This document shows, one piece after another, positions 8,672 to 16,887 of a stretch of 64,000 nucleotides of DNA. This DNA is from Actinacidiphila yanglinensis (GTDB lineage: Bacteria > Actinomycetota > Actinomycetes > Streptomycetales > Streptomycetaceae). Numbering within the stretch: the first letter of the stretch is position 1; the number at the start of each line of letters is the position of its first letter. The DNA is taken from contig NZ_FNVU01000018.1 in the NCBI RefSeq assembly GCF_900107965.1, positions 1 to 64,000 of the forward strand, given 5' to 3'. The translations under genes were made by a program, and so were the position numbers. Below the pieces are notes generated by a model. It was not told where the DNA came from. It searched no databases and worked only from the letters and a program-made list of their open reading frames with translations.

Positions 8672-10318
8672 TCAAGAAACCCGGACGGTGATGCCGTGGT
8701 AGCCGGTGGCGCCGTTCGGCACCACGCCTTGGACGGCCGAGGTCTGCACCGCGCCGGTGCCGTCGGTCGCGCGCACCTTGACCGCGTGCGAGCCCTTGGG
8801 CGCGTCCACCCACTGGTACGACCATTGCCGCCAGGTGTCCGGGGTGTCCGACGTCGCCAACGTCGCCTCCCGCCATGCCCCGTTGTCGATCCGCACCTCC
8901 ACCGCCGCGATGCCCCGGTGGGTGGCCCAGGCCGTGCCGGCGAGCACCACTGTCCCGGCGGGCACCGTCGCCCCGCTCGCCGGCACGTCGATCCGGGACG
9001 CGGTCTTGACCGGGGCCTCCGGCGAATACCCGCGCGGCGTCCAGTACGCGTCGGAGGAGGCGAACGTGGTGAGGTGGAGATCGGTCAGCCACTTGGTGGC
9101 CGACACGTATCCGTACAGCCCCGGGATCAGCATCCGGCAGGGGAAGCCGTGCTTGACGGGCAGCGCCTCGCCGTTCATCGCGATCGCCAGCATCGCCTCC
9201 CGGCCGTCGAGCACCGCTTCGACCGGCGAGCCGATCGTCATCCCGTCGGTCGAGGTGGACAGGATCATGTCCGCCCCGGAGTGGACGCCGGCGCGACGGA
9301 GGAGCGGGGCCAGCGGCGTGCCGAGCCAGCGCGCATTGCCCATGTACGGCCCGCCCACGGGATTCGACACGCACGTCAAGGTCATGTCGTGCTCCTCGAA
9401 GGCGTACGAGAGCAGCTCGTCGAAGGTGATCTCGAACGGGCGGTCCACCATGCCGTGGATCGTCAACTTCCAGTCGTCCGGGTCGACTTGCGGGAGGGTC
9501 AACGCTGTGTCCACCCGGTAGAACTCGGAGTTCGGAGTGAAGAACGACCGGAGACCCGCCACGTTCGGGTGCACCGAGGCGGGCGGTTCGGGCAGCACGG
9601 CCTTCGGGGTCGGCAGCACCACCTTCGCGCGGGCCGCCGAGACGTTGTAACGCGCTTTGATCCACGCGTCGCCGCCGTAGCCGGCCACCAGCGCGCCCGC
9701 GGCCGTGCCGAGCGTGCCGAGCACGAAGCGGCGCCGCTCGCTCGACTCGGCGGAAGGCGCCGACTCCCTCAGGGACAAAGTCGTCAACCGGCGCAGCACC
9801 AAAGCTGCGACGAGCCCGGCGAGCAGCGAGGGAAGCAGCCAGTTCGTGTGCGCGGCCGGTCGCGTGACCGCGGCGATCGCGCCGACCACGCCGAATGCCG
9901 CGGTCAGGAAGCTCGCTGTGGTCAGCCTGCTGCGGGCGAGCACGCCGTCGGCGGCGGCCCCCACCGCGAGCGTCGCGTACACACCGCCGAGCAGCACCGA
10001 CTTGTCGTTGCTGCCGAAGTTGCGTATCGCGAACTGCTCGAGCCACGTGGGCGTGATGCTGATCGCCCAGTCCCCCGCCGCCACCACCGGCGAGGACGCC
10101 TCTCCGGTGGCCACCGCGACCAACTCCCCCACCGCGAGCCCCGCGCCGCCGGCCACCAGACCGACCAGCGCCCCACGCGCGATCCGCCCGCCGAGAGCGG
10201 CCAGGCGCTTCTTGGTCATGGCGGGACCCGACTCGCGCTGCCCGCCTCCTCCTTCGGGATCCGCGGCCGACCCGTCCGCGGCCCTTCCCTGCGCACCGCC
10301 GGACCGTTGTTCACTCAT
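8672..10318 (-). CDS. Membrane-anchored molybdopterin-dependent oxidoreductase (sulfite-oxidase fold)
   Basis: A 548-residue protein. The first 35 residues are hydrophilic; residues about 45-190 hold four to five hydrophobic membrane segments; ERRRFVLGTLGTAAGALVAG near 200-220 resembles a twin-arginine anchor. The outward-facing part is a sulfite-oxidase-type molybdopterin domain (about 285-440) with the predicted Mo-ligand cysteine in TLTCVSNPVGG, then an Ig-like C-terminal dimerisation domain (about 450-548). Such proteins are extracytoplasmic oxidoreductases, in some cases methionine-sulfoxide or nitrate/sulfite-type reductases; the substrate here is unknown. GGAGG stands four bases before the ATG at 10318. 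An operator-like sequence at 10441-10458 links it to the lipoprotein and hydrolase genes. Confidence 0.88.
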   Translation of the reverse strand: MSEQRSGGAQGRAADGSAADPEGGGGQRESGPAMTKKRLAALGGRIARGALVGLVAGGAGLAVGELVAVATGEASSPVVAAGDWAISITPTWLEQFAIRNFGSNDKSVLLGGVYATLAVGAAADGVLARSRLTTASFLTAAFGVVGAIAAVTRPAAHTNWLLPSLLAGLVAALVLRRLTTLSLRESAPSAESSERRRFVLGTLGTAAGALVAGYGGDAWIKARYNVSAARAKVVLPTPKAVLPEPPASVHPNVAGLRSFFTPNSEFYRVDTALTLPQVDPDDWKLTIHGMVDRPFEITFDELLSYAFEEHDMTLTCVSNPVGGPYMGNARWLGTPLAPLLRRAGVHSGADMILSTSTDGMTIGSPVEAVLDGREAMLAIAMNGEALPVKHGFPCRMLIPGLYGYVSATKWLTDLHLTTFASSDAYWTPRGYSPEAPVKTASRIDVPASGATVPAGTVVLAGTAWATHRGIAAVEVRIDNGAWREATLATSDTPDTWRQWSYQWVDAPKGSHAVKVRATDGTGAVQTSAVQGVVPNGATGYHGITVRVS

Positions 10319-10693
10319 GCGTCCTCCGTGAGGGTTGCCGCCCGACCCGGGAGAGCCGGGCCGGGTTGATGCGGAACTGTCGCCAGCGGCCGAGCGGGAG
10401 TACGGGCCCGGGCCGTCTGGGCTTCATACGCGATCCACCAAGAACGACCGTTCGGTCTCCTGCGAGAGTAGCAGGAGGACTCACTAGTTCGTCTACCGAG
10501 GTCTCGACGAGAGGGCCGACCACGTCTCTGCCTTGCGCGGGGCTCTGTCCACCGCACCGCCGCGGTCACCGACCGTGCGGCAGGTGACCGGCTGGCTCAC
10601 CTGCCAACCCGCGATCCGAGCCAAAGGCGGGACGGCCGAGCCCCTCGGCGAAAGAGGCTGCACCGGGAAAGCGGCCCATGCAACGATCGCGAC
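10319..10693. other. Intergenic region, 375 bases
   Basis: This divergent gap holds the operator at 10441-10458 and the Shine-Dalgarno of the oxidoreductase gene next to 10319. I see no further gene, RNA or repeat. Confidence 0.6.
10441..10458 (-). promoter_or_regulatory. Operator upstream of the molybdopterin oxidoreductase
   Basis: AGAACGACCGTTCGGTCT combines the GAACG-NN-CGTTC pair seen at 5719-5732 with the GTTCGGTCT tail seen at 5771 and 8642. Read toward the gene it is again followed immediately by TTG. It lies 122 bases before the start codon; no convincing -10 is visible. Confidence 0.5.
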
Positions 10694-11161
10694 GTGAAGA
10701 TGACGCACAACGGCCACCTTCGTACCGCGACCGCACAAGACAGCGCCGCGTTGCTCCGGCTTTGGGGGCTGCTGTTCGACGAGGACGCGGACCGGGAGGG
10801 GCCGTGGAGGAGCCACGCAGCCAAGTGGTTCGCCCGCTTCGTGGACGATCGGGACGATGCTCGCTTCCCGGTGATCGAGGTCGATGGGGTGGTCGTCGCC
10901 ACGGCGATCGGCACTCTCGAACTCGGCGTGCCGAACCCCCAGTGCACCAAGGGACGCTCTGTGCGCCTCGCGAACGTCATCACCATGACCGAACACCGCG
11001 GACACGGCTATGGGACGGCACTTGTTCTCGACGTGCTGAATTGGGCCAGGTCCATTGATGCCGACCGCATTGACCTGAGTGCCACAGCGGAAGGTCAGCG
11101 CCTGTACGACAAGCTCGGCTTCACACTGACAGCGGCCCCGCGAATGAAGTTCATCTTGTAG
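10694..11161 (+). CDS. GNAT-family N-acetyltransferase
   Basis: A 155-residue protein with GNAT order: N-terminal strand (HLRTATAQDSAAL), central strands VIEVDGVVVATAIG, then motif A as ANVITMTEHRGHGYGTALV, where the R/Q-x-x-G-x-G/A pyrophosphate loop is RGHGYG, and a C-terminal GQRLYDKLGF typical of motif B. It should transfer acetyl from acetyl-CoA to an amine; the acceptor is not predictable. Starts at GTG 10694 or ATG 10700 are both possible, and neither has a strong ribosome-binding site. Confidence 0.82.
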   Translation: MKMTHNGHLRTATAQDSAALLRLWGLLFDEDADREGPWRSHAAKWFARFVDDRDDARFPVIEVDGVVVATAIGTLELGVPNPQCTKGRSVRLANVITMTEHRGHGYGTALVLDVLNWARSIDADRIDLSATAEGQRLYDKLGFTLTAAPRMKFIL

Positions 11162-11260
11162 CGCACTGCGGTCGGTCAAGCGCTGAGGATGCGTCCGGCC
11201 CACTCCAGTGCTTCGGCGGTGTGATGCAAGTCCCCGGGGTGAACCCGCGTCCGCCCACGT

Positions 11261-11638
11261 TCAGGGATTGTTGAGACGCCGGGCCCGGGCCACGAGTCCC
11301 GGCGGAAGCCCAGGACCCTCGCAGGCGTAGCCGATCAGGACGTCCCGGTAGGAAGCGTTCGTGAGCTGCGGCGCCAATCCGATCCGGGTCTGCAGGTCGT
11401 CGGACGAACCGGACAGGCGCGTGCGACAGGCCGCCCGGGCCGCGCGCAGGGAGACTTCGTGCGGCTCGTGCTCCAGTCCCCGTTCGGCGAGGGTCACCGC
11501 TGCGGCGAAGTCGCCCTGCGCGGCCCGCACGTCGGCAAGGTCCAGGTACAGGGACCAGTTGGCCGGGTCCAGGTGGAGGGCGCTTTCAAAGGCGGCGGCG
11601 GCCTGTTCCAGGTCGCCCAGGGCGAAGGCCAGTTCGTG
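11261..11638 (-). pseudogene. TPR-repeat protein fragment interrupted by a stop codon
   Basis: The minus-strand frame reads HELAFALGDLEQAAAAFESA, LHLDPANWSLYLDLADVRAA, QGDFAAAVTLAERGLEHEP and so on, which are two to three tetratricopeptide helix pairs, ending in ARRLNNP. Immediately upstream the frame meets TGA (11641-11639) in the context PAR-stop-HELA; a CGA-to-TGA change would explain it. Only an internal ATG at 11530 could restart translation, giving 89 residues. Upstream of the stop only about ten codons separate it from the preceding gene's own stop at 11669, so the N-terminal part is lost. Either a decayed gene or a truncated small TPR protein. Confidence 0.5.
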
Positions 11639-11668
11639 TCAACGAGCGGGCGTGATCAGCACCCGTCC

Positions 11669-12100
11669 CTAGAGCTCGTGGTCCTGGGCCAGTTCCTCCC
11701 AGCGGATGCTGCGCAGCCCAAGGTCGGCGTCCTCACCCGACGGGACATCCAGGACCGTCTGGAACCAGACCACGCCGAGGGTGGAACGGTGCAGTACCGG
11801 GTCGAGCTCAGAGGCGACCGGATTCGAGCCGAAGACACCGATGCAGGCCACGAAAGGCAGCACCTCGACAGGGCCGAAGGCGCCGGCGGTCTCGTCCGGG
11901 TAGTCGCAGGAGGGCCGAACCAGATGAACCGGCACGGAGGGAAACGCACGTTCCGCCTGCCGCTGGAGGCCACTGACCCTCATGTCATTGATGGGCTTGC
12001 ACGGGTAGCCCTCCAACATCCCCCCGTAGGTCGAGGACATCCGCAGCTCGGTGAGCTCGATCGAACGGCCGGACGAGAGGGCTATGTGGCTCAGCGGCAT
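11669..12100 (-). CDS. Hypothetical protein
   Basis: A 143-residue protein I do not recognise. It has good codon bias, an ATG with AGGG seven bases upstream, and follows the previous minus-strand gene by only 22 bases, which suggests one transcript. There is no signal peptide or membrane segment. The middle, VHLVRPSCDYPDETAGAFG, and the C-terminal WFQTVLDVPSGEDADLGLR are strand/turn-rich. The downstream neighbour in the same direction is the broken TPR gene. Confidence 0.55.
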   Translation of the reverse strand: MPLSHIALSSGRSIELTELRMSSTYGGMLEGYPCKPINDMRVSGLQRQAERAFPSVPVHLVRPSCDYPDETAGAFGPVEVLPFVACIGVFGSNPVASELDPVLHRSTLGVVWFQTVLDVPSGEDADLGLRSIRWEELAQDHEL

Positions 12101-12122
12101 GCGGACACCCTATGCGCACGGA

Positions 12123-12623
12123 TCACCTCTGATTCGCGGCCTGGTGCCAGGCGTGGATACGGACGCGGTCGAGGTGGAGTTCGTGGGGGCCCATGCAATC
12201 GGCGGCCAAGGTGGCCAGGCGCGAACCGCAGCGGCAGGCCAGGTTGGGGCCGTGCGCGCCGGTCGGGCCGCAGCACCCGAGCCAGTTGTACCCCCGCGTG
12301 AAGGGTTCGAGGCGTGGCAGAACATCGTCAGGGTGGACGACGAAGCTGTTCTGCCACCCGGCGGACACGCTCCCGTGGGAGTCGATCCGCAACAACTCCC
12401 GCCCATCGCTGGGGGTACGGCGACCGGAGGCAGGGGCGGCCACGAACGGGGCTCCCCACGGGTCCGGGTCGACGGCATAGTGCGCGCGGGGGACGGTGGA
12501 GCGAGCGAGACCGGTGCGCTTGTCCCGCCCCCGATCCGGGTCGTCGACCGCCGGAACGGCCTCGAGCGCCACCAGGTCCCCGGTGAGCGCGGTCCCGCAC
12601 TTGGCGCAGGAGAGGACGGTCAC
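12123..12623 (-). CDS. Hypothetical zinc-ribbon-like protein
   Basis: A 166-residue protein starting with a CxxC pair (LSCAKCGTALTG, residues 6-9). A second cysteine cluster occurs at WLGCCGPTGAHGPNLACRCGS near residue 125, so a split zinc site is likely. Between them is a conserved-looking core (SAGWQNSFVVHPDDVLPRLE). I recall this arrangement from uncharacterised Streptomyces proteins but cannot name a function. It is the first gene of a short minus-strand series; the GTG at 12623 has only a closely spaced GAGG before it, so the start could be wrong. Confidence 0.6.
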   Translation of the reverse strand: MTVLSCAKCGTALTGDLVALEAVPAVDDPDRGRDKRTGLARSTVPRAHYAVDPDPWGAPFVAAPASGRRTPSDGRELLRIDSHGSVSAGWQNSFVVHPDDVLPRLEPFTRGYNWLGCCGPTGAHGPNLACRCGSRLATLAADCMGPHELHLDRVRIHAWHQAANQR

Positions 12624-12997
12624 ACCTCGGGTTCTACCGCCCCCGGGGCGCTGTCACACGAGAAAAGAAACGGCTTTCCCAAGAACGGGGGTTGGGGTAT
12701 TCAGCGCCCCCACAGGCGGGCCGCACAGGCCAAGGAGGACGAGGCGGTCCGCTCGACCGGCGGGCTGCGTCGACATGCCCGGCCGAACCCGTGCTCGCAC
12801 GCACCGAGTCGTCACGCTCGGGGCGTGACTCTTCTGCGGATGGACGATGGACAACGTCGCCGTCGCCGTCGACGACCTCGACGCGGCTGCCGCTGACGGG
12901 CGCCAAGGCGCTGAGGAATGCCGAGCTTCACATGGCGGAGGCCACCACAGATCACCAGGTCACGCTGAAATGGCCTTCGCGGCCGACCACTTCCGCG
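12624..12997. other. Gap of 374 bases with a possible VOC-gene trace
   Basis: From the ATG at 12847 about 16 codons read MDNVAVAVDDLDAAAA, which resembles the first strand of glyoxalase/VOC proteins, but the frame then loses all similarity. It may be a short relic. The rest shows no gene, RNA or repeat. Confidence 0.35.
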
Positions 12998-13369
12998 TTA
13001 TCCGTCGCCGCGTGGCGGGAGGCTGCGGGTGATGCGGTCGAACAGGTCCGTCAGGGGCTCGCTGACGTCCCGGCCGAACTCGGAGAGCCCGTACGTGACC
13101 TGGGGTGGTGTCGTCGGCTCGACCTCGCGCCAGACAAGGCCGTCCTCGACCAGCGCGCGGAGGGTCTGCGCGAGCATCTTCTCGCTGATGCCCTGGATGC
13201 TGTTGCGCAGCTCGTAGAAGCGAAGGTCGTTGCTCCGCAAGGAGATCAGCACCCAGATCCCCCACCGGCTGGTGACGTGGTCGACCATGTCACGGGCGGG
13301 GCAGTCGGTGTGAAACACGTCATACCGAGGGCTCGCCTCGGCCTGCGTCAACTGCGCGCCTTCCGTCAT
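12998..13369 (-). CDS. HxlR-family transcriptional regulator
   Basis: A 123-residue winged-helix protein. It has the HxlR hallmarks: an N-terminal cysteine (DCPARDMVDHV), SRWGIWVLISL, LRFYELRNSIQGISEKMLAQTLRALVEDGLV for the recognition helix, and a wing (PPQVTYGLSEFGRDV). Members sense reactive aldehydes, quinones or redox state, often through the N-terminal Cys. It is transcribed away from the NmrA-like oxidoreductase gene 93 bases off, the usual layout for an HxlR repressor and its target. Inverted repeats at 13396-13450 are candidate operators. Confidence 0.88.
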   Translation of the reverse strand: MTEGAQLTQAEASPRYDVFHTDCPARDMVDHVTSRWGIWVLISLRSNDLRFYELRNSIQGISEKMLAQTLRALVEDGLVWREVEPTTPPQVTYGLSEFGRDVSEPLTDLFDRITRSLPPRGDG

Positions 13370-13395
13370 GTCCGGAGCTTACCTCTGGGTATGTT

Positions 13396-13450
13396 CTTAC
13401 GAAAAGTAAGCCCTGCTTCCTACTGTCAGTTGCCGTTGAGAACAACTGAC
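13396..13450. promoter_or_regulatory. Inverted repeats between HxlR and NmrA-like genes
   Basis: CTTAC-GAAAA-GTAAG spans 13396-13410, and GTCAGTTG (13425-13432) pairs with CAACTGAC (13443-13450) just before the Shine-Dalgarno GAGGAG of the plus-strand gene. Both are candidate HxlR sites; the second could also fold in the mRNA. Confidence 0.5.
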
Positions 13451-13462
13451 GAGGAGCTGAAC

Positions 13463-14302
13463 ATGATCGTGGTCACCGGGGCCACCGGGAACGTGGGCCG
13501 ACCTTTGACGCAGGCACTGGCCGAGGCGGGCGAGCAGGTGACGGCCGTGTCGCGGCACGCGGTGGCGATGCCGGAGGGGGTCCGGCACGTGGCTGCCGAC
13601 CTGGCCGAACCGGCGGGCCTCGCCCCCGCGTTGGACGGGGCGAAGGCACTGTTCCTCCTGCTGTCCGGCGACCTGCACGCCCCCGATGCCAGGCCGGCCG
13701 ACATCATCGGCCTCGCCGCGGCCCGTGGGGTCCCCCGGGTCGTCCTGCTGTCGTCGCAGGGTGTGGCGACCAGGCCGCTCGGCCCGTCGCGGGTCGCGAT
13801 GCGCGCGGTGGAGGACGCGTTGCGGGAGTCCGGTGTGGACTGGGCCGTGCTGCGACCGGGCGGCTTCGCCTCCAACGCCTTTGCCTGGGCGGAGTCCGTC
13901 CGCACGCAGGGGACGGTCGCCGCGCCCTTCGGAGACGTGGGCGTGCCGGTCGTCGACCCGGCGGACATCGCCGAGGTCGCGGCGGCCTGCCTGCTGGACG
14001 ACCGGCACGCCGGCGGGGTGTACGAGCTGACCGGGCCGGAGGTCATCACGCCGCGCGAGCAGGCGAAGGTGATCGCCGGCGCGCTGGACTCGCCCGTCCG
14101 GTTCCACGAACTCACCCGCGACGAGGCCCGGTCCATGATGACCCGGTTCGTTCCGATCGAACTCGCCGACGACACCCTGGACATCATCTCCGCCCCGAAC
14201 CCGGCCGAACTGCGGATCAGCCCGGACGTGGAACGCGTCCTCGGCCGCGCCCCGCGCCACTTCAGCAGCTGGGTCACCCGCAACCTCGCCGCTTTCCGCT
14301 GA
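13463..14302 (+). CDS. NmrA-like NAD(P)-binding oxidoreductase
   Basis: A 279-residue atypical short-chain dehydrogenase. The N-terminal IVVTGATGNVGRPL is the glycine-rich NAD(P) motif, and the SSQG segment plus WAVLRPGGFASNAFAW are characteristic of the NmrA/QOR2 group, which includes NADPH quinone reductases and redox sensors. It lacks a classical YxxxK site, as many of this group do. The ATG at 13463 has GAGGAG six bases upstream. The divergent HxlR gene makes this the likely target of a quinone- or aldehyde-responsive switch. Confidence 0.85.
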   Translation: MIVVTGATGNVGRPLTQALAEAGEQVTAVSRHAVAMPEGVRHVAADLAEPAGLAPALDGAKALFLLLSGDLHAPDARPADIIGLAAARGVPRVVLLSSQGVATRPLGPSRVAMRAVEDALRESGVDWAVLRPGGFASNAFAWAESVRTQGTVAAPFGDVGVPVVDPADIAEVAAACLLDDRHAGGVYELTGPEVITPREQAKVIAGALDSPVRFHELTRDEARSMMTRFVPIELADDTLDIISAPNPAELRISPDVERVLGRAPRHFSSWVTRNLAAFR

Positions 14303-14443
14303 GGCACCGCTCAACCGGAGCACCCTGACCGCCTCGTGCGACCGCGATCGCACGAGGCGGCCAAGGTGAACCCTCAGCCGGCGATGGACGCCGACACGGA
14401 CGAGCCGGGCTCGACCTCCGTGCGGCGCCCGCGTGTTCGACCG

Positions 14444-15322
14444 CTACTCCAGCACCGCGCGGAACGCGCGCTCTCCGATGCCGCGCATCAGCGGGTTGTC
14501 CGCCGAGTGCGTCAGGAACACCAGCGACAGCACGAGTGCCCACCCGCGGGCCCGACCCCAGGTCGCGTCGTCCGCGCGGCCGTACGCCTCGCGCAGGGCG
14601 GCACGCTGCTCGGCCGTGAACAGCATCCAGGCCACGGACAGGTCCGCGGCGGGATCACCCGACGTGATGTCACCGAAGTCGATCACCGCGCTGATCCGGC
14701 CGCGGTCGACCAGGATGTTGGCCGGGTGCAGGTCCCCGTGCAGCCACACCGCCGGACCGTCCCAGGCAGGCGTGGCCGCAGCCGTCCCCCAGACCCGCAG
14801 CGCGGTCGCACGGTCGGCCGGATCGATCTGCGCCAGCCCGGCCAGCACCCCCTCGGCACGTCCGGCCAGCGGGATCCCGCGGAACGCGTTGACGGGAGCC
14901 GCCGGAGGAGCCGGGACGTGCAGCGCGTCCAGGAAACCGCCCAGCGCCGCCGCGGCCGCCCAGGGGTCGTAGGGCTCGGCTCGCGCCGCGATCCGGCCCG
15001 GGAGGAACGGCACGACACTCCAGGACCAAGGGTATTGAGCCGTCGGCCGCCCGACCCGTACCGGCGCCGGCACGGGCAGCGGCAGGCGGCCGACCAGTTC
15101 GGGCAACCACCGCTGCTCGTGCGCGACGAGTTCGGCGGCCACGGCGCGCCGCGGCAAACGGACGAGGAGCTCCTCGCCGAGCCGGCACACCAGGTTGTCC
15201 CAGCCGTTGGCGAGCACCTCGACCGGCAGGTCCGCCAGGTCGGGGTGCTGCTCACCGAGCAGACGTCGCACCAGCTCGACGGAGACCGGGACCTCCGCCG
15301 CGGGCATGCCCTGAACCGTCAC
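14444..15322 (-). CDS. Aminoglycoside phosphotransferase-family kinase
   Basis: A 292-residue APH-fold kinase. The Brenner motif is WLHGDLHPANILVD (catalytic Asp and Asn) and the metal-binding motif is VIDFGD; the N-lobe has the LVRLP strand with the nucleotide-contacting charge. APH-fold proteins phosphorylate small hydroxylated molecules (aminoglycosides, macrolides, choline, sugars); resistance should not be assumed. The GTG at 15322 (TVQGMPAAEVPVS) is preferred; the ATG at 15307 sits directly on AGGG. It starts ten bases after the stop of the upstream hydrolase gene, so both are probably co-transcribed. Confidence 0.82.
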   Translation of the reverse strand: MTVQGMPAAEVPVSVELVRRLLGEQHPDLADLPVEVLANGWDNLVCRLGEELLVRLPRRAVAAELVAHEQRWLPELVGRLPLPVPAPVRVGRPTAQYPWSWSVVPFLPGRIAARAEPYDPWAAAAALGGFLDALHVPAPPAAPVNAFRGIPLAGRAEGVLAGLAQIDPADRATALRVWGTAAATPAWDGPAVWLHGDLHPANILVDRGRISAVIDFGDITSGDPAADLSVAWMLFTAEQRAALREAYGRADDATWGRARGWALVLSLVFLTHSADNPLMRGIGERAFRAVLE

Positions 15323-15332
15323 AGCGAGAACC

Positions 15333-16064
15333 CTACGCCGCACCGATCTTGAGGAGCAGTCCACTGAGCTCGGCCGGCATCGTGATCATGCAGTCGTGGC
15401 CGGTCGGCAGCTCCCGGACCTGTGCGGGCGTGCCGTTGGGCTGGATCGGGGGGACGGGGCGACGCATGACGCCCTCCGGCATGGCGCCCACGTTGTGGAT
15501 GTGCGTGCGCGGGATCGCCCGCAGGGCCGGGTTGTCCATCCGTACCGCCTGCTGCAGGCAGCGCACCGGCTGGTCGGAGAGCATTCCGCGCAGCCAGGCG
15601 ACGTCCGCCGGGTCCGTCACGCCGAACAGACCGAAGGGCGCCGGTTGTTCGGGCATCGGCGGCACCCGCCAGCCGCTCCCGGACTTCTCGGCGTGCGCGA
15701 TCAGTTGCCGGGTCACGGGCTGGACGTCGACGGCGGACTCGCCGTCCTCCGGGACCATGGCGTCGAGGTAGACCAGGTGCGCGACGCGCTCCGGGATCCG
15801 ATTGGCCGCGGAGGAGATCACCAGCCCCGCGTAGCTGTGGCCGACGAGTACAACGTCACGCAGGTCCTCCTCGGTGATCAACCCGACCACGTCGTCGACG
15901 TGGGTGTCGAGCCCTACGTCAGGGCCCAGCAGGTGTGCCTTGTCGCCGTAGCCGGTCAGCGACGGCGCGTACACCCTGTGGCCGGCGGCCGCCAGCAGCG
16001 GCACCACCCGCTCCCAGCAGCGTCCGCTGTGCCAAGCACCGTGCACCAGAACAAATGTGGACAT
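15333..16064 (-). CDS. Alpha/beta hydrolase (salicylate-esterase-like)
   Basis: A 243-residue cytoplasmic hydrolase without signal peptide. It opens with STFVLVHGAWHSGRCW (oxyanion HG), has the nucleophile elbow GHSYAG, and a C-terminal TGHDCMITMP with the catalytic His. This pattern is typical of small plant-type methyl-ester hydrolases and their bacterial homologues. It is divergent from an HxlR regulator, with two operator-like repeats between them, so expression is likely controlled by that regulator. The APH-like gene follows ten bases downstream. Confidence 0.85.
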   Translation of the reverse strand: MSTFVLVHGAWHSGRCWERVVPLLAAAGHRVYAPSLTGYGDKAHLLGPDVGLDTHVDDVVGLITEEDLRDVVLVGHSYAGLVISSAANRIPERVAHLVYLDAMVPEDGESAVDVQPVTRQLIAHAEKSGSGWRVPPMPEQPAPFGLFGVTDPADVAWLRGMLSDQPVRCLQQAVRMDNPALRAIPRTHIHNVGAMPEGVMRRPVPPIQPNGTPAQVRELPTGHDCMITMPAELSGLLLKIGAA

Positions 16065-16179
16065 GAGTGAACCGATCTTCCTTGCTCAGGATCAGGATGA
16101 GGAGCAGAAGCAGGAGCTGAAGCAGAGGCACGGCCACGCCCGGCCGCTGGTAGCGGCCAGCGGTTACCATTCGTGCCTC

Positions 16180-16250
16180 GGTACCTTTTCCGTACCAGGA
16201 ACAGGCTCGTCCACCCGAGCGCCGCAGGCAATAAGGCACTTTTCTGTGCC
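16180..16250. promoter_or_regulatory. Two related inverted repeats between hydrolase and HxlR genes
   Basis: GGTACCTTTTCCGTACC lies at 16180-16196 and GGCACTTTTCTGTGCC at 16235-16250. Both have five-base arms around a TTTTC centre and are 55 bases apart, as expected for cooperative HxlR dimers. The binding itself is inferred. Confidence 0.55.
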
Positions 16251-16270
16251 CCGGTTCACTGGAGGTAACC

Positions 16271-16669
16271 ATGGATGCCAAGCACGGCGATCCCCCGCAG
16301 CCGGCGGAGCCCAGTGTCGCGTGCCGGACCCGGGTCGTACTCGACATCGTCGGGGACAAGTGGTCGCTGCTGGTCGTCCGCAATCTCAGGAACGGGCCGC
16401 GCCGGTTCACCGAACTCAAGAAGGGCATCGACGGGATCAGCCAGCGCATGCTCACCGTGACGCTGCGCAGCCTGGAGCGTGACGGCATCCTGACCCGCAC
16501 CGTCCACAACGTGATGCCACCGCACGTCAGTTACGAGCTCACCGCGATGGGCATCACCCTGCGCGAGGCCACCGCGCCCCTCCTCGAGTGGAGCATCGCG
16601 CACCTGGCGCGGATCGACGACGCCCGCACCGCCTACGACACCCGCGCGGAGCCGTCGGCATCCTCCTGA
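16271..16669 (+). CDS. HxlR-family transcriptional regulator
   Basis: A 132-residue winged-helix regulator: VACRTRVVLDIVGDKWSLLV with the conserved N-terminal Cys, RRFTELKKGIDGISQRML as the helix-turn-helix, and PPHVSYELTAMG as the wing. GGAGG stands just before the ATG. It diverges from the hydrolase gene at 16064. It is a second HxlR/target pair within 3 kb, but the operators differ from those at 13.4 kb, so the two are separate switches. Confidence 0.9.
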   Translation: MDAKHGDPPQPAEPSVACRTRVVLDIVGDKWSLLVVRNLRNGPRRFTELKKGIDGISQRMLTVTLRSLERDGILTRTVHNVMPPHVSYELTAMGITLREATAPLLEWSIAHLARIDDARTAYDTRAEPSASS

Positions 16670-16887
16670 GCAGGGCCGGGTTCCCGCTACGCGCCGCACC
16701 GATCACGCGTCCCGCCACCCCGCGGGCACCCGGTGCACGGCGGGCGGGCCGTGCGCAAGCCTTTCCGGCTGGGCCTGAACCCGTGCCCCGTGTGCCGGGT
16801 GTGGCACAGGCTCGGTGGCGTGCCCAGCCGGTCGGCCGTTCCTCGGTCGCCGGTCGACGGCACGGACCACCAACGGGAGGAACAACC

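Noticed and set aside
12847..12891. MDNVAVAVDDLDAAAA, resembling the start of a glyoxalase/VOC gene
   Set aside because: Similarity lasts only about 16 residues and then vanishes; may be chance or a very old relic.
14444..15322. Aminoglycoside resistance gene
   Set aside because: APH fold alone does not show resistance; many such kinases act on other small molecules.
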